A DNA stretch of 64,000 nucleotides from Chitinibacter sp. FCG-7 (GCF_040047665.1 NZ_CP157355.1:2480001-2544000), one strand, 5' to 3'; numbered from the stretch's first letter, positions 25,856-36,446 are shown. The notes: generated from the sequence alone by a model not told the origin. Translations and numbers: made by a program.

Positions 25856-26262
25856 TGCAAACGCTGGCCTGGCTGGCAGGCCTGTGGCTGTCGGCCTTTA
25901 CTTCCGCAACCATTTTGCCAGGGCAATCTGAGGTGGTGTTTGCGGCAGCGCTGCATTTTCAGCCGCAGCTGTGGCTGGCCGCGTGGATTGCCGTGTCGCT
26001 AGGCAATATTCTGGGCGGCATGCTCACGGTATGGCTAGGGCGCCAGCTGCCTGTCGCGCCTGTGTCGTCGCGCTGGGCGGGCTGGCAGCGCTGGGCCGCT
26101 AGATTCGGCCCTGCTTCACTGCTGCTCTCCTGGGTGCCGCTTGCTGGCGATCTATTGTGCGCACTGGCGGGCTGGCTGCGTTGGCCCTGGATGATGGTCT
26201 TGCTGTATCTGGCACTTGGTAAAATTGCCCGTTACGGGGTAATAGTCTGGCTGTTAATCTAG
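25855..26262 (+). CDS. YqaA-like DedA-superfamily inner-membrane protein
   Basis: 135 residues, strongly hydrophobic with about four membrane segments. Segments SATILPGQSEVVFAAAL, SLGNILGGMLTVWLGR and RFGPASLLLSWVPLAGDLLC match YqaA/SNARE-associated (DedA-like) proteins, including the conserved LPG near the N-terminus and G-D in the later helix. Family members move lipids or support membrane homeostasis. Starts on the stop codon of cyaY, so coupled translation is likely. Confidence 0.82.
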   Translation: MQTLAWLAGLWLSAFTSATILPGQSEVVFAAALHFQPQLWLAAWIAVSLGNILGGMLTVWLGRQLPVAPVSSRWAGWQRWAARFGPASLLLSWVPLAGDLLCALAGWLRWPWMMVLLYLALGKIARYGVIVWLLI

Positions 26263-26299
26263 GTATGCTCTTTGTGCTTATACTTGGTGGGGGTATGGT

Positions 26300-27742
26300 T
26301 TGAAGCGAACAATCATGGCGGCCGCGCTGGCGCTGGCACTAGCGATGCCGGTGGCTTATGCCGAAAAACTGCCCGATCTGGGCGACGTATCGCAGCAAGG
26401 CTTGAGCAAGCAGCAAGAGCGCGAGATTGGCGAATCGGCTATGCGGCATATCCGGCGCAGTGGCGACCTGGTCGAAGACCCGGAAATCCTGACTTTTCTC
26501 GCCACGATGGGCAATCGCCTGACCGAGGCCGCCGAGGTGATCGAGCCGCAGTTCACTTTTTTCCCCATGCTCAATGCCAGCGTCAATGCCTTTGCCATTC
26601 CGGGTGGCTTTGTCGGCGTGCATACCGGCTTGATTGTGCAGGCCAGACATGAATCGGAAGTCGCCAGCGTACTGGCGCACGAAATCGCCCATGTGATGCA
26701 AAACCACATTGCCCGCTTGATGGAAGGCATGAAAGGCAGTCCGTGGCTGAGTCTGGCGGGTATTGCTGCCGCGCTGGTGGCCAGCAGTCTGGGCCGGGGC
26801 GATGCGGCTGCGGCAGCCATCAGTGCGACGATGGGTGTTTCGGTGCAGCGCCAGCTGGATTTTACCTACTCGTTCGAGCAGGAGGCCGATCGCATCGGCA
26901 TGCAGACCTTGCAAAAATCAGGCTATGACCCTGCCGCCATGGCGACGTTTTTTGAGCGTTTACAAACGCATAACCGGCTGGTGGAAAATAATGCACCGGA
27001 GTTTTTGCGCACGCACCCAGTTACGATGAAGCGGATTGCCGACGCGCAAAGCCGCTTGGGGCAAACGGGCTATCGCCAGGTGCCCGATTCGGCCGAGTTT
27101 TTGTTTGTGCGCGAAAAATGCCGCACCTTGCAGATGGGCGGCAGAGAAGCCATCGGCTACTACCAGAAAACGCTGGCCGAAAAACGCTACGCCGACGAAG
27201 CCGCGCAGCGCTACGGGCTGGCTTTGGCATACTTTCAAAACCGCGATTACGATCAGGCCTGGCAGGCTTTGCAGCAAGCCAGGGCCGTGTTTGCCAGCGG
27301 TAAAAAATCGCACCCGGCGCTGGAATATCTGGCGGGGAATATCCGGCTGGCGCAAGGCGAGCATGCGGCGGCGGTCAAAATCTTGAGCGAGGCGAATTTG
27401 CGCTATCCGGCCAGCCGTGCGCTGCTATACGGCTTGATCGACGCACAAATTGCGGCGGGCATGTACACGCAGGCGCGCAGCGAGCTCGATGATGCGCTGG
27501 CCATTTACGCCAGCGATGCGCAGCTCTACCAGCGCGCCGCCAAGCTCTACGCCCGGCAAGGCAAGCTGATGCAGCAATATCAGATGCAGGGTGAATATTA
27601 TTTGCGCCTGAAGGAATATACTTCGGCGCTGGAGCAGTTCAATCTGGCGCTTCGCCAGCCCCAGCCGGATTTTTACCTGCAATCGGGCATTGAAGCGCGC
27701 ATTCGTGAAATCGAAGCGATCGCGCCGGAAATCAAGCCCTAG
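26300..27742 (+). CDS. bepA: BepA-like periplasmic M48 metalloprotease with TPR domain
   Basis: 480 residues. Signal peptide MAAALALALAMPVAYAEK, M48 peptidase domain with zinc motif HEIAHVMQNH and third ligand region FEQEADRIGM, then a C-terminal array of TPR repeats (~residues 280-470). E. coli BepA monitors beta-barrel and LptD assembly; lptM nearby fits that theme. The assigned start is a TTG at 26300 preceded by GGTGGGGG; ATG 26315 is an alternative that would shorten the signal peptide. The gene is followed by a palindromic repeat in a convergent gap. Confidence 0.88.
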   Translation: MKRTIMAAALALALAMPVAYAEKLPDLGDVSQQGLSKQQEREIGESAMRHIRRSGDLVEDPEILTFLATMGNRLTEAAEVIEPQFTFFPMLNASVNAFAIPGGFVGVHTGLIVQARHESEVASVLAHEIAHVMQNHIARLMEGMKGSPWLSLAGIAAALVASSLGRGDAAAAAISATMGVSVQRQLDFTYSFEQEADRIGMQTLQKSGYDPAAMATFFERLQTHNRLVENNAPEFLRTHPVTMKRIADAQSRLGQTGYRQVPDSAEFLFVREKCRTLQMGGREAIGYYQKTLAEKRYADEAAQRYGLALAYFQNRDYDQAWQALQQARAVFASGKKSHPALEYLAGNIRLAQGEHAAAVKILSEANLRYPASRALLYGLIDAQIAAGMYTQARSELDDALAIYASDAQLYQRAAKLYARQGKLMQQYQMQGEYYLRLKEYTSALEQFNLALRQPQPDFYLQSGIEARIREIEAIAPEIKP

Positions 27743-27792
27743 GAGTATTGCTTGCTGACGCTTTCTGGTATTGCCCTGTAGGGCAATACCCC
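27743..27792. repeat. Dispersed ~49-bp repeat with perfect inner palindrome
   Basis: GAGTATTGCTTGCTG at the left. The right half GGTATTGCCCT GT AGGGCAATACC is a perfect 11-bp hairpin. It follows the bepA stop immediately and could serve as a bidirectional terminator. Confidence 0.7.
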
Positions 27793-27801
27793 CTTCATTT
27801 T

Positions 27802-28236
27802 TTAGCGGCTTAGCTTGATTCGGGCGCGTAGCCCGTCCAGATAGATATTCGGGTCTGGCGCGGTATTGTGGCGCTGGGCTTGCCAGATCATTTCGCCCAG
27901 ACACTCCAGCATATCGTGTAGCGCCTTGTGCGCATCGCCATGCTGCGCGTGCAATTGGCTGTAGAGCTGGCGAACGCCAGCGGGCTGATCAATCGAGAGT
28001 TGCTCGGCAATCGCCAGATGCAGGCTGATGTGCAAGAAGGGGTTGCTATCGCCATGCTCGGGCGGCCAGTCGCGATCAATATAGTCTTCGCTCAGATAGA
28101 CATGATATTCGGGGTGCGCCATCAGCACGTCGATGACAATCGCTTCCAGATCGGCCAGTTGCAGCCCCTGTTGATGCTTTTGCCAGCAAGTAATGAAAAA
28201 GCGGCGTGCCTGATCGCGGCTTGGGTTGAACAGCAT
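27802..28236 (-). CDS. DUF1841 family protein
   Basis: 144 residues starting MLFNPSRDQARRFF, the typical opening of DUF1841. Other shared segments are HPEYHVYLSEDYIDRDW, NPFLHISLHLAIAEQLSIDQP and HDMLECLGEMIWQAQR. Cytoplasmic, function unknown. A TTG at 28254 in frame overlaps the FIST stop (TTGA) and would add six residues by coupled translation. The two genes form an operon either way. Confidence 0.85.
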   Translation of the reverse strand: MLFNPSRDQARRFFITCWQKHQQGLQLADLEAIVIDVLMAHPEYHVYLSEDYIDRDWPPEHGDSNPFLHISLHLAIAEQLSIDQPAGVRQLYSQLHAQHGDAHKALHDMLECLGEMIWQAQRHNTAPDPNIYLDGLRARIKLSR

Positions 28237-28250
28237 GGGCGGAGTCTCGG

Positions 28251-29282
28251 TCAATCAAATAAAGCCAGAAGCACACTATTGTCGACGATGCCGTTCAGCT
28301 TGTCGACGCTGGAGAGCGGAATAATCTGCCCATTGCCGTAAAAGCCGGCAAATGGCACATCAGGCAGCGTTTTGCGCAGCACGTCCCAGTCTGGTTCGCG
28401 CAGGCCATCGGCGGCCATGGCGCGGCGATGGCTGGAAAACGCCAGCGCCCAGCGCGGCTGCGGCTTGCCCGCCAGTTGATGAATGATTTTGCGCGCCAAC
28501 TCATCGCTGGCGCTGGCGGCATCAAAATGCCCCCAGCACAGATTGCTGCCCGCTTCCAGCTCGTGCGCCAGCATCACCGAGCCCCGGCTTAGATCGGTGC
28601 CGATCACCGGTATCCAGTGCGGCGTGGGGCGCTGGATATGGGGGCCGGGCTCGATTTGCGCTAGCAAGCTTTCCTGCGGATAACGTGCCAGCAAGGGGCC
28701 CAGCGTTTCCAGTGCAGGCCGGTGATCCAGGCTCTCCAGAATCAGCCCCTGGCAGCCGGTGATGGTGTAGCTGGGGCTTAAGGTTTTCACGCCTTCGGAA
28801 ACAATCATGCTGCGCGCTTCCAAGGGAATCTGGATATAACTAAAGCGCTGCTGCGCGGCTTGCCACAAGGCGTAATGGCCTTGCCCGGTGGCATCCCCGG
28901 CGATGCCGCCAAATTTAACCGATCCATCGTTGAGCCAGAACTGGTTGATGGCATTGGGCGCAGCCAGTGCCAGGTGCGAATTGCGCTTTTGCACCGGATA
29001 ATCCGGCGGCAAAACCAAGGCAGCGGCAGCGGGCGAATCCAGCGACCAGTCCTGCTCGGTAAACACCCCGGCTGCACTGGCTCCTGCCACATTTATGCAG
29101 CCGCTAATGCCAACGATGGCGCGCAGGCAATCGTCGATCTGGTGCTGGAAATGGGTCGAGAGAAACAAAAAAATCTGCCCCGCCTGACTGATGCCGCCAC
29201 GCGCCATCGCGCTGCTCACTGCAGCAATCGCCACTTGTGTGCTGGCCTTGGGGCCAAAAGCGTATCCACTCGCAGGTTTCAT
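28251..29282 (-). CDS. FIST-domain signal transduction protein
   Basis: 343 residues with FIST N (about 20-200: AMARGGISQAGQIFLFLSTH, GCINVAGASAAGVFTEQ) and FIST C domains (SLLAQIEPGP, SRGSVMLAHELEAGSNLCWG, WALAFSSHRRAMAADGL, PFAGFYGNGQIIPL). FIST proteins are predicted small-ligand sensors, often tied to chemotaxis or two-component systems. No signalling output domain is fused, and its only operon partner is DUF1841. Confidence 0.85.
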   Translation of the reverse strand: MKPASGYAFGPKASTQVAIAAVSSAMARGGISQAGQIFLFLSTHFQHQIDDCLRAIVGISGCINVAGASAAGVFTEQDWSLDSPAAAALVLPPDYPVQKRNSHLALAAPNAINQFWLNDGSVKFGGIAGDATGQGHYALWQAAQQRFSYIQIPLEARSMIVSEGVKTLSPSYTITGCQGLILESLDHRPALETLGPLLARYPQESLLAQIEPGPHIQRPTPHWIPVIGTDLSRGSVMLAHELEAGSNLCWGHFDAASASDELARKIIHQLAGKPQPRWALAFSSHRRAMAADGLREPDWDVLRKTLPDVPFAGFYGNGQIIPLSSVDKLNGIVDNSVLLALFD

Positions 29283-29677
29283 ATTGGCTTAATGAGTTGA
29301 TGGGAAGATAGGGTGTTCAAAACGTGATGGCTGGCCGCAGTTGTGCTAAGGCTAGCGCTGCGTTTTACCGCGCATTTCATCCGATTGCAATCTTTCGCTG
29401 ATCCCGATGCGGTGTTACGCCGAGGGTGATATTCAGGATGTGCGGCCTTGGGCGTGAGCCTTGACGCTATCAAGGCAAGCAAAGCCAGCGGAAAGTCTAA
29501 TGTAATGTGCCGTCGTGCGCCGAGTTGTTCGCCCTTTGGCATTGAAGGGTAAGGGCTTTTACGGTAGAATTCGGCCAATTTTGTATGCGCGAAACGGGGT
29601 TGGCTTAGCTAATCCCGTTTTTCTACGCCTACCCCACGGATTTTGACTTAATGGGCGCAATGCCCTGGAGCCGCCTC
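29283..29677. other. Gene-free region upstream of carA
   Basis: About 395 bases between divergent genes. No hairpin-terminator pair of an attenuator and no repeat recognised; presumably holds the carAB promoters. The in-frame ATG at 29651 extends carA without family support. Confidence 0.4.
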
Positions 29678-30844
29678 GTGTCCACACCTGCCCCAACTCC
29701 AACATCCGTCCCAGCCCTGTTGGCGCTGGCAGACGGTACTCTGTTTTACGGTATTTCCATCGGCGCAGATGGCGAAACCCTTGGTGAAGTGGTCTTTAAC
29801 ACTTCAATGACCGGTTACCAAGAAATCTTGACTGACCCTTCATACACCAAGCAAATTGTAACGCTGACCTACCCGCATATCGGCAACTACGGCGTGAATG
29901 CCGAAGACGCCGAAAGCCGCGGCGTGTTTGCCGAAGGCCTGATTATTCGCGATCTGCCTTTGCTGCATTCCAATTTCCGCTCGACGATGAGCTTGGGGGA
30001 GTATCTCAAGCAAAACGGCGTGGTGGCTATTGCTGATATCGATACCCGCAAGCTGACCCGCATTTTGCGTGAAAAAGGTGCACAGCCTGGCTGTATCGTC
30101 ACTGGTGCGAATATCGATGCTGCTGCGGCAGCTTCGGCAATCGCTAAAGCCAAATCGTTCGGTTCAATGGCTGGACAAGACTTGGCCAAGGTTGTGTCAT
30201 GCGAGAAGCCATTCGAGTGGACCACGGCCGAGTGGAAGCTGGGCGTGGGTTACACCGTGCAAAGCAATCCAAAATTCCATGTAGTGGCTTACGACTTTGG
30301 CGTGAAGCACAACATCTTGCGCATGCTCGCCGAGCGTGGCTGCAAGCTGACCGTTGTGCCAGCGCAAACGCCAGCGGCTGACGTATTGGCCTTGAAGCCG
30401 GACGGTGTATTCCTGTCGAACGGCCCTGGCGATCCTGAGCCATGCGATTACGCAATCAAGGCCATTCAGGAGTTGCTGGCGACGAACCTACCGATTTTTG
30501 GTATCTGTCTGGGTCACCAGTTGCTCGGTCTGGCTGCTGGCGGCAAAACCAGCAAAATGAAATTCGGCCACCACGGCGCAAACCATCCAGTGCAAGACCT
30601 TGATAGCAAACACGTGATGATCACCAGTCAGAATCACGGTTTCCAAGTGGATGAAACCAGCTTGCCAGCCAATGTGCGCGTAACGCATCGTTCATTGTTT
30701 GACGGCACGGTGCAAGGCATCGCGCTGACCGACAAGCCGGCCTTCTCGTTCCAAGGTCACCCGGAAGCCAGCCCAGGCCCGCACGATGTGGCGTATCTGT
30801 TCGACAAATTTATCGCCAGCATGGCTGTTGCCCGTGAGGCGTGA
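29678..30844 (+). CDS. carA: Carbamoyl-phosphate synthase small subunit
   Basis: 388 residues with GTG start (GGAG seven bases upstream). The CarA N-terminal domain is [18 protein letters not shown] with [18 protein letters not shown]. The class I glutamine amidotransferase domain has nucleophile Cys in [12 protein letters not shown] (about residue 275) and the His/Glu pair in [13 protein letters not shown]. It releases ammonia from glutamine for CarB, feeding pyrimidine and arginine synthesis. ATG 29651 is an alternative start adding nine residues. Confidence 0.94.
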   Translation: MSTPAPTPTSVPALLALADGTLFYGISIGADGETLGEVVFNTSMTGYQEILTDPSYTKQIVTLTYPHIGNYGVNAEDAESRGVFAEGLIIRDLPLLHSNFRSTMSLGEYLKQNGVVAIADIDTRKLTRILREKGAQPGCIVTGANIDAAAAASAIAKAKSFGSMAGQDLAKVVSCEKPFEWTTAEWKLGVGYTVQSNPKFHVVAYDFGVKHNILRMLAERGCKLTVVPAQTPAADVLALKPDGVFLSNGPGDPEPCDYAIKAIQELLATNLPIFGICLGHQLLGLAAGGKTSKMKFGHHGANHPVQDLDSKHVMITSQNHGFQVDETSLPANVRVTHRSLFDGTVQGIALTDKPAFSFQGHPEASPGPHDVAYLFDKFIASMAVAREA

Positions 30845-30963
30845 GGTGTTAGGTGTGAGGCGTAGTGACTGGTCAATCATCCTGCGCCGAAACCTTCCTG
30901 CGTTGAAAAAATTGCAAACGAATTAAAGGAGTTGGGAGTGGGAGGCGGGAGCTTGAGGATTTA

Positions 30964-30994
30964 CACCTCACCCCTCACCCCTCACCCCTCACAC
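30964..30994. repeat. CCCCTCA heptamer array inserted before carB
   Basis: Roughly four tandem CACCCCT/CCCCTCA heptamers immediately before the carB ATG. Related sequence in opposite orientation (GTGAGGTGTTAGG, GTGTGAGGCG) follows carA at 30839-30860, so the transcript could pair across the gap. The array lies between a good SD (30925-30931) and the conserved ATG. Confidence 0.7.
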
Positions 30995-30997
30995 AAA

Positions 30998-33900
30998 ATG
31001 CCTAAACGTACCGACTTAAAAAGCATCCTGATTATTGGCGCTGGCCCGATTGTGATCGGCCAGGCCTGCGAATTTGACTACTCTGGCGCGCAAGCGTGTA
31101 AAGCGCTGCGCGAAGAGGGTTACAAAGTCATTCTGGTCAACAGCAACCCTGCGACCATCATGACCGACCCGAATATGGCCGATGTGACTTACATCGAGCC
31201 GATTACCTGGCAAGTGGTTGAGAAAATCATCGCCAAAGAGCGTCCGGACGCCATTTTGCCAACGATGGGCGGCCAGACTGCGCTGAACTGCGCGCTGGAT
31301 CTGTGGCGCAATGGTGTGCTCGATAAATTCAACGTTGAATTGATCGGTGCGACGCCAGAAGCCATCGACAAGGCCGAAGATCGCCAGAAATTCAAAGTGG
31401 CGATGGATAAAATCGGCTTGGGTTCGGCGCGTTCGGGTATCGCGCACAGCTTGGAAGAATCGCTGGCGGTGCAGGCGCAAGTGGGCTTTCCGACGATTAT
31501 TCGCCCGTCATTTACGATGGGCGGCTCGGGCGGTGGTATTGCCTACAATATGCAGGAATTTATCGAGATCTGTACCCGTGGTCTTGACCTGTCGCCAACC
31601 AATGAGCTGCTGATCGAAGAGTCGCTGCTCGGCTGGAAAGAGTACGAGATGGAAGTCGTTCGTGACCGCAACGACAACTGCATTATCGTCTGCTCGATTG
31701 AAAATCTGGACCCGATGGGTGTGCATACTGGTGACTCGATCACCGTAGCTCCAGCACAAACGCTGACCGATAAAGAATATCAAATCATGCGTAACGCATC
31801 GATCGCGGTATTGCGCGAGATCGGTGTGGATACCGGTGGTTCTAACGTTCAGTTCTCGGTGAACCCGAAAGACGGCCGTTTGATTGTCATCGAGATGAAT
31901 CCGCGTGTATCGCGTTCATCGGCTTTGGCGTCCAAAGCGACTGGTTTCCCGATTGCCAAAATCGCAGCGAAGCTGGCTTGCGGCTACACACTGGACGAGT
32001 TGAAAAACGAAATCACTGGCGGCAAAACGCCAGCATCGTTCGAGCCGTCAATCGACTACGTTGTGACCAAAATCCCACGTTTTGCGTTTGAAAAATTCCC
32101 GCAAGCTAATGACCGCCTGACGACACAAATGAAGTCGGTGGGTGAAGTGATGGCGATTGGTCGTACGCAGCAGGAATCATTGCAAAAAGCCCTGCGCGGC
32201 CTCGAAACCGGCATGTCGGGCTTTGATGAAATCTGCACTGATCGCACCAAGATCGAATCAGAAATCGCCACGCCAGGCCCTGAACGTTTGTGGTACGTTG
32301 CTGATGCCTTCCGTGTCGGCTTGAGCCGCGATGAGATTCACAATATTTCCAAGATCGATCCGTGGTTCCTGGTGCTGATCGAAGACATCTTGAACGACGA
32401 AGCTGCATTGCGTGGCCGTAGTGTTGATAGCCTGAGCAAAGAAGAATTCCGCAAGCTCAAGCGCAAAGGCTTCTCGGATCGTCGTCTGGGTGTGTTGCTC
32501 GGTTGCGATCAGAATGCCGTGCGCAAAGCGCGTCACGCTTTGTCTGTTCGCCCGGTGTATAAGCGTGTAGACACCTGCGCAGCTGAGTTTGCGAGCAATA
32601 CCGCCTATATGTATTCGACTTATGAAGAAGAATGCGAAGCCGCGCCAACTGACAAGAAAAAAGTAATGATCTTGGGCGGTGGCCCGAACCGGATTGGTCA
32701 GGGTATCGAGTTTGACTACTGCTGCGTTCACGCCGCTATGGCGCTGCGCGATGATGGCTATGAAACCATCATGGTCAACTGCAACCCGGAAACCGTTTCT
32801 ACCGACTACGACACGTCTGATCGTTTGTACTTCGAGCCATTGACGCTGGAAGACGTGCTGGAAATCGTGGCGATTGAAAAACCAATCGGCGTGATCGTTC
32901 AGTACGGTGGCCAAACGCCGCTGAAACTGGCGCGCGCTTTGGAAGCCAACGGTGTGCCGATTATCGGTACGACGCCAGACATGATCGACGCTGCTGAAGA
33001 TCGCGAGCGCTTCCAGAAATTGCTGCAAGACCTGAACTTGCGTCAGCCGCCAAACGCGACTGCGCGTAATGAACAAGATGCGCTGCATCTGGCGCGTGAG
33101 TTGGGCTACCCATTGGTGGTTCGTCCATCGTATGTACTCGGTGGCCGGGCAATGGAAATCGTTCATTCGGACAAAGACCTCGAACGCTATATGCGCGAAG
33201 CGGTGAAAGTATCGAACGATTCGCCAGTCTTGCTGGATCGCTTCCTGAACGACGCGATTGAAGTGGATGTGGATGCGATTTCGGATGGCAGCGATGTGAT
33301 CATCGGCGGCATTATGGAGCACATCGAGCAAGCCGGTGTTCACTCGGGTGACTCGGCGTGTTCATTGCCACCGTATTCGCTGAGCAAAGAATTGCAAGAC
33401 GAATTGCGTCGCCAGACCGTGCTGATGGCCAAAGGCTTGAATGTCGTTGGTTTGATGAACGTGCAGTTTGCGATTCAAGGCAAGGGCGCAGATGCCAAAG
33501 TGTTCGTACTGGAAGTGAATCCGCGTGCATCACGCACCGTACCGTATGTATCGAAAGCCACTAGCGTGCCACTGGCGAAAGTCGCTGCGCGTTGCATGGT
33601 AGGTCAGACTCTGGTGCAGCAAGGTGTGACGACAGAAGTAATCCCGCCATATTATTCAGTGAAAGAAGCGGTGTTCCCATTTGCCAAATTCCCTGGTGTT
33701 GATTCGATTCTCGGCCCTGAGATGAAGTCGACCGGCGAAGTGATGGGCGTGGGTGTATCGTTTGCTGAAGCGTTTGTGAAGTCACAATTGGCGGCTGGTG
33801 TGGTCTTGCCAAGTGCTGGCAATGTGTTTATCTCGGTACGTGAAGGCGATAAAGCGCAAGCGGTAGAATGTGCGCAAGTGCTGACTTCATTGGGCTTTAA

Positions 33901-34219
33901 AGTGATTGCCACCAAAGGCACGGCAGCGGCGATTAATGCGGCCGGTGTGGCGGTAACGGCGGTCAATAAAGTCACCGAAGGTCGCCCGCACATTGTGGAT
34001 ATGATTGTGAACGGCGAAATCGGCATGATCTTCAATACCGTTGACGAGCGTCGCCAGGCCATTCAGGACAGCTACTCAATCCGTCACGAAGCACTGAAAG
34101 CCAAGCTGCCAGTGTTTACCACCATCGCTGGCGCGAAAGCGGCCTGCATTGGTTTGCGCGATATGAAAGAGTTGGATGTTTATGACCTGCAGGGCTTGCA
34201 TCGACAACTCAATAGCTGA
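30998..34219 (+). CDS. carB: Carbamoyl-phosphate synthase large subunit
   Basis: 1073 residues, the E. coli length. Two homologous ATP-grasp halves: [20 protein letters not shown] and [20 protein letters not shown] mark their starts, with [11 protein letters not shown] and [11 protein letters not shown] in the ATP sites. A C-terminal MGS-like allosteric domain (from about residue 940) ends the protein. It makes carbamoyl phosphate from bicarbonate, ATP and ammonia from CarA. The conserved ATG 30998 has no SD next to it. The best SD (AAAGGAG) serves an in-frame GTG at 30938, giving a 20-residue extension read from the repeat ([20 protein letters not shown]). Confidence 0.95.
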   Translation: MPKRTDLKSILIIGAGPIVIGQACEFDYSGAQACKALREEGYKVILVNSNPATIMTDPNMADVTYIEPITWQVVEKIIAKERPDAILPTMGGQTALNCALDLWRNGVLDKFNVELIGATPEAIDKAEDRQKFKVAMDKIGLGSARSGIAHSLEESLAVQAQVGFPTIIRPSFTMGGSGGGIAYNMQEFIEICTRGLDLSPTNELLIEESLLGWKEYEMEVVRDRNDNCIIVCSIENLDPMGVHTGDSITVAPAQTLTDKEYQIMRNASIAVLREIGVDTGGSNVQFSVNPKDGRLIVIEMNPRVSRSSALASKATGFPIAKIAAKLACGYTLDELKNEITGGKTPASFEPSIDYVVTKIPRFAFEKFPQANDRLTTQMKSVGEVMAIGRTQQESLQKALRGLETGMSGFDEICTDRTKIESEIATPGPERLWYVADAFRVGLSRDEIHNISKIDPWFLVLIEDILNDEAALRGRSVDSLSKEEFRKLKRKGFSDRRLGVLLGCDQNAVRKARHALSVRPVYKRVDTCAAEFASNTAYMYSTYEEECEAAPTDKKKVMILGGGPNRIGQGIEFDYCCVHAAMALRDDGYETIMVNCNPETVSTDYDTSDRLYFEPLTLEDVLEIVAIEKPIGVIVQYGGQTPLKLARALEANGVPIIGTTPDMIDAAEDRERFQKLLQDLNLRQPPNATARNEQDALHLARELGYPLVVRPSYVLGGRAMEIVHSDKDLERYMREAVKVSNDSPVLLDRFLNDAIEVDVDAISDGSDVIIGGIMEHIEQAGVHSGDSACSLPPYSLSKELQDELRRQTVLMAKGLNVVGLMNVQFAIQGKGADAKVFVLEVNPRASRTVPYVSKATSVPLAKVAARCMVGQTLVQQGVTTEVIPPYYSVKEAVFPFAKFPGVDSILGPEMKSTGEVMGVGVSFAEAFVKSQLAAGVVLPSAGNVFISVREGDKAQAVECAQVLTSLGFKVIATKGTAAAINAAGVAVTAVNKVTEGRPHIVDMIVNGEIGMIFNTVDERRQAIQDSYSIRHEALKAKLPVFTTIAGAKAACIGLRDMKELDVYDLQGLHRQLNS

Positions 34220-34247
34220 TATTTTACGGCTTAAATTCGCTTAAATA

Positions 34248-34279
34248 AGCCGCCCTGTATGGGGCGGCTATTATTTTTT
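34248..34279 (+). terminator. Terminator between carB and greA
   Basis: AGCCGCCC (34248-34255) and GGGCGGCT before ATTATTTTTT. Confidence 0.8.
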
Positions 34280-34310
34280 AGCAGCGCCAAAACGGCGCTG
34301 GGAGAAAGAA

Positions 34311-34793
34311 ATGAATAAAGTGCCTCTGACCGTGGTCGGTGCAGAAATGTTGAAAACCGAGTTGGCGCACCTGAAAAGCGTTGAGCGTCCTGCGGTGATT
34401 GCAGCGATTGCCGAAGCACGTAGCCACGGCGATTTGTCTGAAAACGCAGAATACGATGCGGCCAAAGAAAAGCAGGGTTTTGTTGAGGGTCGCATTGCCG
34501 ATCTCGAAGGCAAGCTCTCCAATAGTCAGATTATCGATCCAAAAGATATGGCTGATACAGCCGAAGGCCGCGTAGTATTTGCCGCAACCGTCGTTTTGCA
34601 AGATCTGGAAACCGAAGCTGAAGTAACTTATCAGATCGTTGGCGACGACGAAGCGGATATTAAACTCGGTAAAATTTCGGTTTCAAGCCCGATTGCCCGT
34701 GCACTGATCGGCAAGTACGAAGGCGATGTAGCCGACGTGCAAGCGCCAGGCGGCATTCGCGAGTACGAAGTGCTGGAAGTGCGCTACGTCTGA
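34311..34793 (+). CDS. greA: Transcription elongation factor GreA
   Basis: 160 residues. The N-terminal coiled coil contains the acidic tip region [20 protein letters not shown]. The C-terminal domain has [18 protein letters not shown] and the end YEVLEVRYV. GreA stimulates transcript cleavage in backtracked RNA polymerase. The SD GGGAGAAAGAA precedes the ATG. A terminator separates it from carB, though linkage carAB-greA is common in betaproteobacteria. Confidence 0.95.
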   Translation: MNKVPLTVVGAEMLKTELAHLKSVERPAVIAAIAEARSHGDLSENAEYDAAKEKQGFVEGRIADLEGKLSNSQIIDPKDMADTAEGRVVFAATVVLQDLETEAEVTYQIVGDDEADIKLGKISVSSPIARALIGKYEGDVADVQAPGGIREYEVLEVRYV

Positions 34794-34857
34794 TCGCCTT
34801 GGGTTGGCTATGCTGCCGATTGATCCATCATGTTGACATGAATCTGAAATGGGAGGA

Positions 34858-34906
34858 GGGTATTGCCCGCTAGCCATTGACTGGTATGGGCTGTACCCCA
34901 ATACAT
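34858..34906. repeat. Dispersed ~49-bp repeat
   Basis: GGGTATTGCCCGCTAGCC at the left and CCCCAATACAT at the right. It ends four bases before the DUF4149 start codon, so it replaces the usual ribosome-binding region. Confidence 0.55.
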
Positions 34907-34909
34907 CTT

Positions 34910-35341
34910 ATGGGTAATGGAATCAAGAACCTGCTGACCACCTTATGGATTGGCGGCATGTGGATTATCGGCGTGGTGGTCACTCCGGCATTGTTTGGCA
35001 GTCTGGATAAAGCTGTGGCCGGGATGGTGGCCGGCAAGTTGTTTCATGCTATTGGCTGGATCGGGATTGTGGCGGGTGTATTTTTGCTGATCTGGTGGAT
35101 CTGGACTGAAGGCGCACGCGCGTTTCAAGGTGCCAAATTATGGCTGATTATCGGTATGTTGCTGTGTACGCTGATCAATCAGTTTGCCATTTTTCCGTTA
35201 ATCGCCGAAATCAAACCTGCTGTGAGCAATGTGGCCGAAGGAATGTTTGGCGGCGGTCTGGCGCAGTGGCATACCATTTCCAGCTTGATTTATTTGCTGC
35301 AAAGCGTGCTGGGCCTGGTATATATCTGGCGTCACGATTAA
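34910..35341 (+). CDS. DUF4149 (TMEM205-like) membrane protein
   Basis: 143 residues, four hydrophobic segments: LLTTLWIGGMWIIGVVVTPALF, IGWIGIVAGVFLLIWWIW, LWLIIGMLLCTLINQFAIFP and ISSLIYLLQSVLGLVYIW. Typical of DUF4149 proteins found between greA and yhbY in betaproteobacteria. The ATG at 34910 has no clear SD because a dispersed repeat abuts it; ATG 34877 lies inside the repeat. Function unknown. Confidence 0.8.
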   Translation: MGNGIKNLLTTLWIGGMWIIGVVVTPALFGSLDKAVAGMVAGKLFHAIGWIGIVAGVFLLIWWIWTEGARAFQGAKLWLIIGMLLCTLINQFAIFPLIAEIKPAVSNVAEGMFGGGLAQWHTISSLIYLLQSVLGLVYIWRHD

Positions 35342-35409
35342 ACGCCTGAGGCAGAAAAAACGCTCTTATGTGCAGGCATGTTACAAAGAGTGCTTGCGCG
35401 AGACATGTA

Positions 35410-35431
35410 GAAAAGGGCGCTTGCGCGCCCT
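35410..35431 (-). terminator. Terminator of yhbY
   Basis: AGGGCGC TTGC GCGCCCT; on the minus strand it is followed by TTTTC. Confidence 0.7.
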
Positions 35432-35455
35432 GGGTCTTGTGTCTTGCCAGCCAGC

Positions 35456-35776
35456 TTACTGGGCGGCCTTTTTCTTCTTAGGCAGTATGATTTTGGGTTT
35501 TTCGGTATTGCTTGGGCGATAAATCAGCAGTAGCTTACCCAGCATCTGCACCGGGGCTGCGCCCAGATCGGTACAGATTTGCTGCATAAATTGCGCACGG
35601 GCTTCACGATCATCACCGAGTACGCGAACCTTGATCAGTTCGTGTGCATCCAGATTAACCGCAATCTCACGCATTACAGAGTCGGTCAAACCGTTGTTTC
35701 CAATCATAACCACCGGATTAAGGTGATGCGCCAAGCTGCGCAAATGACGGCATTGATCCGGCGTAAGTTCGAACAT
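35456..35776 (-). CDS. yhbY: YhbY-type CRM-domain ribosome assembly factor
   Basis: 106 residues: single CRM RNA-binding domain with LTPDQCRHLRSLAHHLNPVV, the GxxG-like loop MIGNNGLTDSVMREI, HELIKVRVLGDDREAR and LLLIYRPS, then a Lys-rich tail (KKKKAAQ). YhbY associates with pre-50S particles. The start at 35776 matches the family; 40 upstream codons are a chance extension. It is divergent from rlmE with 49 bases between, the usual arrangement. Confidence 0.93.
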   Translation of the reverse strand: MFELTPDQCRHLRSLAHHLNPVVMIGNNGLTDSVMREIAVNLDAHELIKVRVLGDDREARAQFMQQICTDLGAAPVQMLGKLLLIYRPSNTEKPKIILPKKKKAAQ

Positions 35777-35825
35777 AATGATTGAATCCTTGAAAATCTT
35801 CTTAACTAACAGGGTAGTGTAACCG

Positions 35826-36446
35826 ATGGCAGGTATCAATTCCAGTAGTGCTTGGCTACACGAGCATGTGAATGACCAGTATGTGCAAATGGCCAAGAAG
35901 GAAGGTTATCGGGCTCGCGCGGCGTACAAGCTGCTCGAAATCGACGAAAAAGACAAATTGCTCAAGCCCGGTTTGTGGGTTGCCGATCTGGGCGCTGCGC
36001 CCGGCAGCTGGTGCCAGGTGGCGATGAAGAAGGTCGGAAAAAGCGGCCGCGTATTTGCACTGGATATTCTGGAAATGGACCCGATTCGCGATGTCGAATT
36101 TGTGCAGGGCGATTTTCGGGAAGAGGAAGTCCTTAATCGCTTTAATGCTCTGCTGGGTGGTAGGCAAGTAGATCTTGTAATTTGCGATATGGCTCCCAAT
36201 ATGAGTGGTCATACAGTGACCGATCAGGCGCGCAGCATGTATTTATGCGAGCTGGCGCTGGAGTTTGCTCAGGAGCAGCTCAAACCAGGCGGACATTTTC
36301 TGGTTAAGGTGTTTCAAGGCAGTGGTTTTCCCGAGTATATGGCGGCAATGCGTGAAACTTTTGGCAGCGTTGTCTCTCGAAAACCTAAAGCATCACGTGA
36401 CCGAAGCTCGGAAGTCTATTTGTTGGGTAAACAAAAAAAGGCTTAA
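35826..36446 (+). CDS. rlmE: 23S rRNA 2'-O-methyltransferase RlmE (FtsJ)
   Basis: 206 residues. SAM-binding motif [18 protein letters not shown], catalytic tetrad elements Lys in [11 protein letters not shown], Asp in [12 protein letters not shown], Lys in [13 protein letters not shown] and Glu in SSEVYLLG. It methylates U2552 of 23S rRNA on the 50S subunit. It lies upstream of ftsH as in E. coli. Confidence 0.95.
   Translation: MAGINSSSAWLHEHVNDQYVQMAKKEGYRARAAYKLLEIDEKDKLLKPGLWVADLGAAPGSWCQVAMKKVGKSGRVFALDILEMDPIRDVEFVQGDFREEEVLNRFNALLGGRQVDLVICDMAPNMSGHTVTDQARSMYLCELALEFAQEQLKPGGHFLVKVFQGSGFPEYMAAMRETFGSVVSRKPKASRDRSSEVYLLGKQKKA

Noticed and set aside
32258-33343. 361-codon antisense frame inside carB
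   Set aside because: Shadow of a strongly conserved gene; no family resemblance or start signals.
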